Origin: Rickettsiales bacterium
GTDB taxonomy: Bacteria; Pseudomonadota; Alphaproteobacteria; Rickettsiales; Rickettsiaceae
Direction: 5' to 3'
Assembly (NCBI GenBank): GCA_947453775.1
Contig: CANGHM010000026.1
Coordinates: 1 to 7,208 of the forward strand
DNA: 7,208 bases
Every line of letters begins with the position of its first letter. Position 1 is the stretch's first letter. The position numbers and the translations under genes were made by a program. The notes under the pieces were generated by a model that did no database searches, had not been told where the DNA came from, and saw only the letters and a list, made by a program, of their open reading frames with translations. This document shows, piece by piece, positions 6,030 through 7,208 of the stretch.

Positions 6030-6041
6030 CTTATATATACT
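6013..6041 (+). promoter_or_regulatory. Sigma-70-type promoter for the coiled-coil gene
   Basis: TTGCAA (6013-6018, four of six matches to TTGACA) and TATACT (6036-6041, five of six to TATAAT) are separated by exactly 17 bases. The expected transcript start near 6048 leaves a leader of about 30 bases before the ATG at 6078. The -35 lies inside the palindrome TATTGCAATA, which would allow repression by a bound regulator. Confidence 0.55.
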
Positions 6042-6077
6042 GAAATAGTTCATAATTTAATTCACTAAATAACGACT

Positions 6078-7052
6078 ATGACAAATAATACAGAGTGGTT
6101 TAGGAAAAAAGCTATATTTGCTGATTATAATGGCGCACAACGTGACCAAATATATCAAGAGAAGACCGTATCGCCAAATGGTAAAATTTTTAAGCAACAA
6201 TACATCTCTCATAGTGAGGGCAATATGGATTATCCACTTGCTGGTATGCAAGTGGATATGTCATCCGATGGTAATCGAGAGATTAAGATACTCAAGAGAG
6301 GTGAGCTTGTTGAGTCCAAGGATAAAAAAGATCTTAATGAATCAAAGCAGGATTTGCTAGATATGGGAGTTGAAGATGATCTATTGAAAGATTTATTAAA
6401 GAGCGGGGTAGATTATAATCCAAAAGATGCTAAGCCAAAATATAGAGATGATAGCGATTTACCTAAGTCTGCTAAATTTTTTGATTTGGAAGAAGATAAC
6501 TATAGTATTTCATCTAATGATTCAGGGGAAAATGAATCAAATTTTGATTATGATTATTTAGAATCATTTGATGAAGAGATGGACAATTTAGAGTCTGCAG
6601 CATTAATGTTTCAACAAGCTGAAGATAAAGCAGAGAGAGAGTCTCAACTAAAGCAAAAAGCAAAAGAAGAAATGCTTGCAAAGTTTAAACAAAATTTACT
6701 AGCTAAGGTGCAGGAGCAGAAAGCAAAAATTGAAAAAGAGGAAGCAAATGCTAAGGCGCACAAGCAGAAAATTAATGAAAAAGCAGATGCAATGAAAAAA
6801 AATCTTGGAAAACATTTAAAGCAACAAGTGGAAGAAAAAATTAAGCTGAATGTGCAAGAAAAAATCAAATTAGAAGAAACTATAAGAAAGGAGGTCTTGT
6901 CAGAAATATCTCGCTTATTACATCAGTATAATTTTTCATCAGATGATATGAAAGAACTATTGGAAAAAGGCTTCGCTCAAGATTCTTATAATTATGATAT
7001 AGCACTTGAGGGTGATGTCAATCCTGATCACGAAATTTTTGTGAAATCCTAA
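6078..7052 (+). CDS. Unrecognised acidic/coiled-coil protein
   Basis: I do not recognise this 324-residue protein. There is no signal peptide, membrane segment or known catalytic motif. Residues 1-75 look folded (EWFRKKAIFADYNGAQ, then QEKTVSPNGKIFKQQY). Residues 81-180 are strongly acidic and probably disordered, with about 29 Asp/Glu against 12 Lys/Arg and a run of Ser, Asn, Asp and Tyr at 140-170. Residues 172-282 are dominated by Lys, Glu, Gln and Ala and should form a long helix or coiled coil; EKIKL occurs twice (253-257 and 261-265). This part is net basic. The tail (283-324) is acidic again. The protein has no Cys and one Trp (Trp7). The ATG at 6078 lacks a Shine-Dalgarno but follows a good promoter, so the gene is probably monocistronic. 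A scaffold, cell-division or secreted host-directed protein are all possible; none is shown by sequence. Confidence 0.8.
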   Translation: MTNNTEWFRKKAIFADYNGAQRDQIYQEKTVSPNGKIFKQQYISHSEGNMDYPLAGMQVDMSSDGNREIKILKRGELVESKDKKDLNESKQDLLDMGVEDDLLKDLLKSGVDYNPKDAKPKYRDDSDLPKSAKFFDLEEDNYSISSNDSGENESNFDYDYLESFDEEMDNLESAALMFQQAEDKAERESQLKQKAKEEMLAKFKQNLLAKVQEQKAKIEKEEANAKAHKQKINEKADAMKKNLGKHLKQQVEEKIKLNVQEKIKLEETIRKEVLSEISRLLHQYNFSSDDMKELLEKGFAQDSYNYDIALEGDVNPDHEIFVKS

Positions 7053-7100
7053 TAATTGAAATTTAATCTGACAAGTGGTCTAGGCATTGTGTCTTATTGT

Positions 7101-7118
7101 AAAATTATTAATTTTTTT
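7101..7118 (+). terminator. Weak AT hairpin plus T tract after the coiled-coil gene
   Basis: AAAATT (7101-7106) and AATTTT (7110-7115) pair around the 3-base loop ATT, and seven T residues run from 7112 to 7118. It lies 48 bases past the TAA of the upstream gene. The stem has no GC pairs, so terminator function is uncertain. Confidence 0.35.
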
Positions 7119-7160
7119 CATTAAGTATGGTTTTGGAGCTATTATACTCTTTTGCTTGCT

Positions 7161-7204
7161 ATAACTCGTAGCAGTAAGTCGTCACTAAATGTGACTTACG
7201 TTAT
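7161..7204 (+). repeat. Nested inverted repeat at the right edge of the window
   Basis: GTAAGTC (7174-7180) pairs with GACTTAC (7193-7199) over a 12-base loop, and outside it ATAAC (7161-7165) pairs with GTTAT (7200-7204), leaving an 8-base bulge on the 5' side. An alternative fold pairs GTCAC (7181-7185... with its preceding base shared) with GTGAC (7191-7195). No T tract follows within the window, so it is not a classic terminator. The rest of 7053-7208 contains no gene I can support. Confidence 0.4.
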
Positions 7205-7208
7205 CTGA

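Noticed and set aside
5960..6030. CRISPR-like or satellite repeat array
   Set aside because: The repeats are nested palindromes of differing sequence without regular spacers; no array or cas gene is present.
5728..6251. Two short - strand frames near the RDD gene 3' end and at the coiled-coil gene start
   Set aside because: Both overlap well-supported + strand coding or its promoter and have no recognisable content.
6644..6868. 74-codon - strand frame rich in Phe, Ser, Cys and Ala
   Set aside because: It is the reverse complement of the Lys/Glu/Ala coiled coil, which naturally yields Phe/Ser/Cys-rich strings; it is not a real membrane peptide.

Overview
The window reads as a piece of an AT-rich, small-genome alphaproteobacterium, most likely an intracellular member of the Rickettsiales or a similar endosymbiont lineage. 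The grounds are low GC, compact lysine/DAP and chaperone genes, a damaged IS630-type element, weak Shine-Dalgarno sites, and an MJ0042 zinc-ribbon protein of a kind common in alphaproteobacteria. The assignment is an inference from recalled family resemblance, since no database search was possible.

Layout: (1) Positions 1-641 hold the 3' part of an IS630-family transposase on the + strand. It has a -1 shift at an A AAA AAG run, a 15-bp in-frame tandem duplication inside the catalytic domain, and a TGA stop where the family has Trp. It ends 12 bases from the stop codon of clpP, which is convergent. (2) Positions 654-4754 on the - strand form one tight block, in transcription order dapD, dapE, tRNA-Leu(UAG), tig, clpP. 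Gaps are 4, 7, 32 and 23 bases (counting the encoded CCA as part of the tRNA). The block combines two DAP/lysine pathway enzymes (peptidoglycan precursor supply), a tRNA that would have to be cut out of a polycistronic transcript, the ribosome-bound chaperone trigger factor, and the ClpP protease subunit. (3) A 60-base divergent intergenic region separates dapD from a + strand pair at 4815-5946: a membrane-anchored zinc-ribbon protein with a DUF3426-like outer domain, and an RDD-family membrane protein. (4) An AT-rich stretch rich in palindromes (5947-6077) carries a good promoter match. (5) Positions 6078-7052 encode a 324-residue, cysteine-free protein I do not recognise, with an acidic middle and a long Lys/Glu coiled coil. 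(6) The last 156 bases have no gene, but contain a weak terminator-like hairpin and a nested inverted repeat.

The housekeeping genes look intact and ordinary. The points most worth a second look are the layered lesions in the transposase with its in-register slippery heptamer, the tRNA embedded in the dap-tig-clpP array, a Gln at a reported catalytic Glu position in DapD, and the orphan coiled-coil gene with its palindromic promoter and flanking near-identical 18-base repeats. I did not find convincing evidence of a new multi-gene system.
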